Of a stretch of 5,978 nt of DNA, positions 4,727 to 5,978 are shown piece after piece. Position 1 is the stretch's first letter. The number at the start of each line of letters is the position of its first letter. The stretch is taken from contig CAKSZF010000090.1 in assembly GCA_934525405.1 (NCBI GenBank), positions 1-5,978 on the forward strand, written 5' to 3'. The DNA is from an uncultured Faecalibacterium sp. GTDB taxonomy: Bacteria; Bacillota; Clostridia; Oscillospirales; Ruminococcaceae. A program made the position numbers and the translations under genes. The notes below the pieces were generated by a model, which saw only the letters and a list, made by a program, of their open reading frames with translations, made no database searches and was not told the DNA's origin.

Positions 4727-4755
4727 ATCATACGCCATACAGCCGCAGCTGTCAA
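4727..4755 (-). promoter_or_regulatory. Sigma-A promoter of the HMA gene
   Basis: On the minus strand, -35 TTGACA (4750-4755, perfect) and -10 TATGAT (4727-4732, five of six) are separated by 17 bases. The start would be near 4720, giving a leader of about 77 bases that includes a hairpin cttttc/gaaaag (4697-4702, 4710-4715). The -35 is only 9 bases past the AraC gene stop. Confidence 0.75.
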
Positions 4756-4764
4756 GCGCTTTGC

Positions 4765-5622
4765 CTATTTTTTCCGGTAGTCCCGCGGGGTCATGCCAAA
4801 ATGCGCCTTGAACGCCCGGTTAAAATAGGAAAGGTTTTGGAACCCGCATCGGGAGGCGATGCTCAGCACAGTTTCATCGGTGGTTTGCAGCGCCTCGGCG
4901 GCGGTATTCAGCCGGTACTCGTTCAGAAAGGCAATAAAGCTCTGCCCGGTCATCTGCCGGAACCAGCGCATGAAATGGCTGGTGCTGAAGGAGCAGACCC
5001 CGGCGGCATCTGCCACCCGGAGCGGCTCGGCATAATGCGCCGAAAGCCATTGCAGCACCGTTTTCAACCGCTGAGTGTCGGCAGTTTCGGTGGGGAGACA
5101 CTGCCTGCCCTGCGCAATGAGCAGGGCAAGAAAGCGCAGCAGTGCCCCTTTTACCAGCAGCTCATAGCCGGGGCGTTTGGCGCGGTTGGCATCCTCCAGC
5201 TCCCGCAGGCAGGCGGCAGCTTGCAGATAGCACAAATCGTTCGGGGTCAGCCGTACCGGCAGCGAAAGCCGCCCGCTTTGCAGCGGCAGCAGATATTTTT
5301 CGGCGCAAAGATCCTCTGCACCGCCCAGCAGCTCCGGCTCAAAGATGATATTCTCGTATTCCATGCGCTGCCCCTCTGCCTGCCGCAGCGCGTGGAGCGT
5401 GCCCGGGGCAAAGAGGAAGATATCCCCCCGGTAGGCCGGGTAGGTCACCACGCCCACCTGTACCAGCCCCATGCCCTGCTTGACAAAGACCAGCTCCATG
5501 CTCTCGTGCCAGTGGAGTGCCACCTGCTGAAAATCTCCCGGAATGGTGCAGGGGTACAGATTGAACGGAAAGCGCACGGCGCCGTGCTGTTTTGTCTCCT
5601 GCAAAGAAGCCTGATTTTGCAT
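4765..5622 (-). CDS. AraC-family transcriptional regulator with N-terminal cupin domain
   Basis: This 285-residue regulator has a sugar-sensor-like cupin fold followed by a double helix-turn-helix. The cupin motifs are HWHESMELVFVKQG (37-50, with His37, His39 and Glu43 in the usual order and a Gly six residues after the Glu) and GDIFLFAPGTLH (66-77). The DNA-binding domain covers about 185-285: first helix-turn-helix VADAAGVCSFSTSHFMRWFRQMTG, second SIASRCGFQNLSYFNRAFKAHFGMTPRDYRK, the latter matching the AraC signature. Length is typical. The start ATG follows GGGGGTGAG at a short spacing. The gene is divergent from a glycogen phosphorylase gene across 186 bases, so it may regulate glucan use and itself. 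The ligand is not predictable. No terminator is obvious after it. Confidence 0.93.
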   Translation of the reverse strand: MQNQASLQETKQHGAVRFPFNLYPCTIPGDFQQVALHWHESMELVFVKQGMGLVQVGVVTYPAYRGDIFLFAPGTLHALRQAEGQRMEYENIIFEPELLGGAEDLCAEKYLLPLQSGRLSLPVRLTPNDLCYLQAAACLRELEDANRAKRPGYELLVKGALLRFLALLIAQGRQCLPTETADTQRLKTVLQWLSAHYAEPLRVADAAGVCSFSTSHFMRWFRQMTGQSFIAFLNEYRLNTAAEALQTTDETVLSIASRCGFQNLSYFNRAFKAHFGMTPRDYRKK

Positions 5623-5644
5623 CGTCTCACCCCCTGATGATAGG

Positions 5645-5674
5645 ATTGTACCATAGTTTGCACTATTTAGGCAA
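5645..5674 (-). promoter_or_regulatory. Probable promoter of the AraC regulator gene
   Basis: On the minus strand, -10 TACAAT (5645-5650) and -35 TTGCCT (5669-5674) are 18 bases apart. A short inverted repeat atagt-ttgc-actat (5653-5666) lies in the spacer and could be an operator. The -35 is only half consensus. Confidence 0.5.
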
Positions 5675-5731
5675 GATTTTGAACGTTCTATGTGGTATAT
5701 CTTGAAGTACGGATGTCAAACCTGTTTTCCG

Positions 5732-5790
5732 TAAGGTGTATCTGAAAACAAAGAAATAGACTGAATTTTCGACTTTTCAGATACACCCTA
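5732..5790. repeat. TA-flanked inverted-repeat element, possible tiny MITE or leader hairpin
   Basis: Perfect 14-base arms ggtgtatctgaaaa (5735-5748) and ttttcagatacacc (5774-5787) surround 25 bases. Counting outward, TA-A and C-TA extend the match to 16 of 17 positions, with TA at both ends (5732-5733, 5789-5790). TA duplication is typical of IS630/Tc1-mariner and some IS5-group insertions. It could equally be a hairpin in the leader of the phosphorylase mRNA, because the right arm ends 5 bases before the ribosome site. Confidence 0.6.
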
Positions 5791-5792
5791 GC

Positions 5793-5800
5793 AAAGGAGG
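5793..5800 (+). promoter_or_regulatory. Strong ribosome site of the phosphorylase gene
   Basis: AAAGGAGG lies 8 bases before the ATG at 5809. An ATG at 5801 follows the site with no spacing and is out of position, so 5809 is the start. Confidence 0.85.
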
Positions 5801-5808
5801 ATGCTTTT

Positions 5809-5978
5809 ATGAGCTTTACCGAAACGTTACAGAGTATCACCGGCAAGCTGCTGGCAGACTGCACCGACCAGGAGCTGTATCTGGCACTGCTGGAACTGGT
5901 GCGGCAGAAGAGCGCCGACCGCGTGCAGCCGGTCACCGGGCGCAAGCTGTACTATATCAGTGCCGAATTCCTCATTGG
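5809..5978 (+). CDS. glgP: Glycogen/alpha-glucan phosphorylase, N-terminal fragment cut by window edge
   Basis: The full enzyme would release glucose-1-phosphate from alpha-1,4-glucans, using pyridoxal phosphate and inorganic phosphate. Only the first 56 residues are visible. A helical N-terminus (SFTETLQSITGKLLADCTDQELYLALLELVRQK) leads to GRKLYYISAEFLIG, the strand and motif at the start of the catalytic core in the GT35 phosphorylase family. Full members are about 750-850 residues, so most of the protein, including the PLP lysine, lies beyond the window. A short N-terminal arm before this motif fits bacterial rather than animal enzymes. The gene is divergent from an AraC-type regulator and preceded by a strong ribosome site and an inverted-repeat element. 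Glycogen and maltodextrin phosphorylases cannot be told apart from this fragment. Confidence 0.85.
   Translation, partial: MSFTETLQSITGKLLADCTDQELYLALLELVRQKSADRVQPVTGRKLYYISAEFLI

Noticed and set aside
4801..5637. Plus-strand open frame (278 codons) opposite the AraC gene
   Set aside because: It is antisense to a gene with clear cupin and AraC motifs and has low-complexity shadow composition.

Overview
This window reads as ordinary chromosomal DNA from a GC-rich gut Firmicute. The best guess is Faecalibacterium or a close relative in the Oscillospirales/Ruminococcaceae. The grounds are inference: strong G/C preference at third codon positions, AGGAGG-type ribosome sites, sigma-A type promoters, and the paired-hairpin intergenic repeats ending in 'ctgagaggg' that I associate with that group. 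No phage, integrase, CRISPR array, rRNA or tRNA gene was seen.

Layout. (1) 1-764, minus strand: a tRNA-dihydrouridine synthase cut by the left window edge. (2) 765-1249: a 485-base gap holding a dus promoter, a cluster of structured intergenic repeats (831-1192) that includes two diverged tandem copies of a ~107-base composite unit, and the cysK terminator. (3) 1250-2182, minus strand: cysK, O-acetylserine sulfhydrylase. (4) 2183-2416: a divergent regulatory region with two near-consensus promoters, each with an inverted repeat at the expected transcription start. (5) 2417-2848, plus strand: an Rrf2-family regulator with three clustered cysteines, closed by a strong terminator. (6) 3002-4106, plus strand: the lrgA-lrgB membrane protein pair with its own promoter and terminator. 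(7) 4210-4536, plus strand: an uncertain small ORF that runs into the antisense of the next gene. (8) 4386-4643, minus strand: an 85-residue HMA (CopZ/MerP-like) metal-binding protein with its own promoter and an operator-like palindrome. (9) 4765-5622, minus strand: an AraC-family regulator with a cupin sensor domain. (10) 5809-5978, plus strand: the start of a glycogen/alpha-glucan phosphorylase, preceded by a 53-57 base inverted-repeat element.

How the genes may work together. The cysK/Rrf2 pair suggests local control of cysteine synthesis (or Fe-S/sulfur supply). Rrf2 regulators include CymR, which partners with CysK in Bacillus and Staphylococcus, and the Fe-S sensor IscR. The gene here has cysteines like IscR and a neighbour like CymR. 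LrgAB homologues act in pyruvate or glycolate transport and in control of cell lysis. The AraC regulator is divergent from the phosphorylase gene and could control it, but this is only positional inference.

The most interesting points are an apparent ACG start codon for lrgA behind a good Shine-Dalgarno, the structured repeat cluster, the TA-flanked inverted-repeat element before the phosphorylase gene, and the cysteine-bearing Rrf2 next to cysK. I did not find a convincing new multi-gene system.
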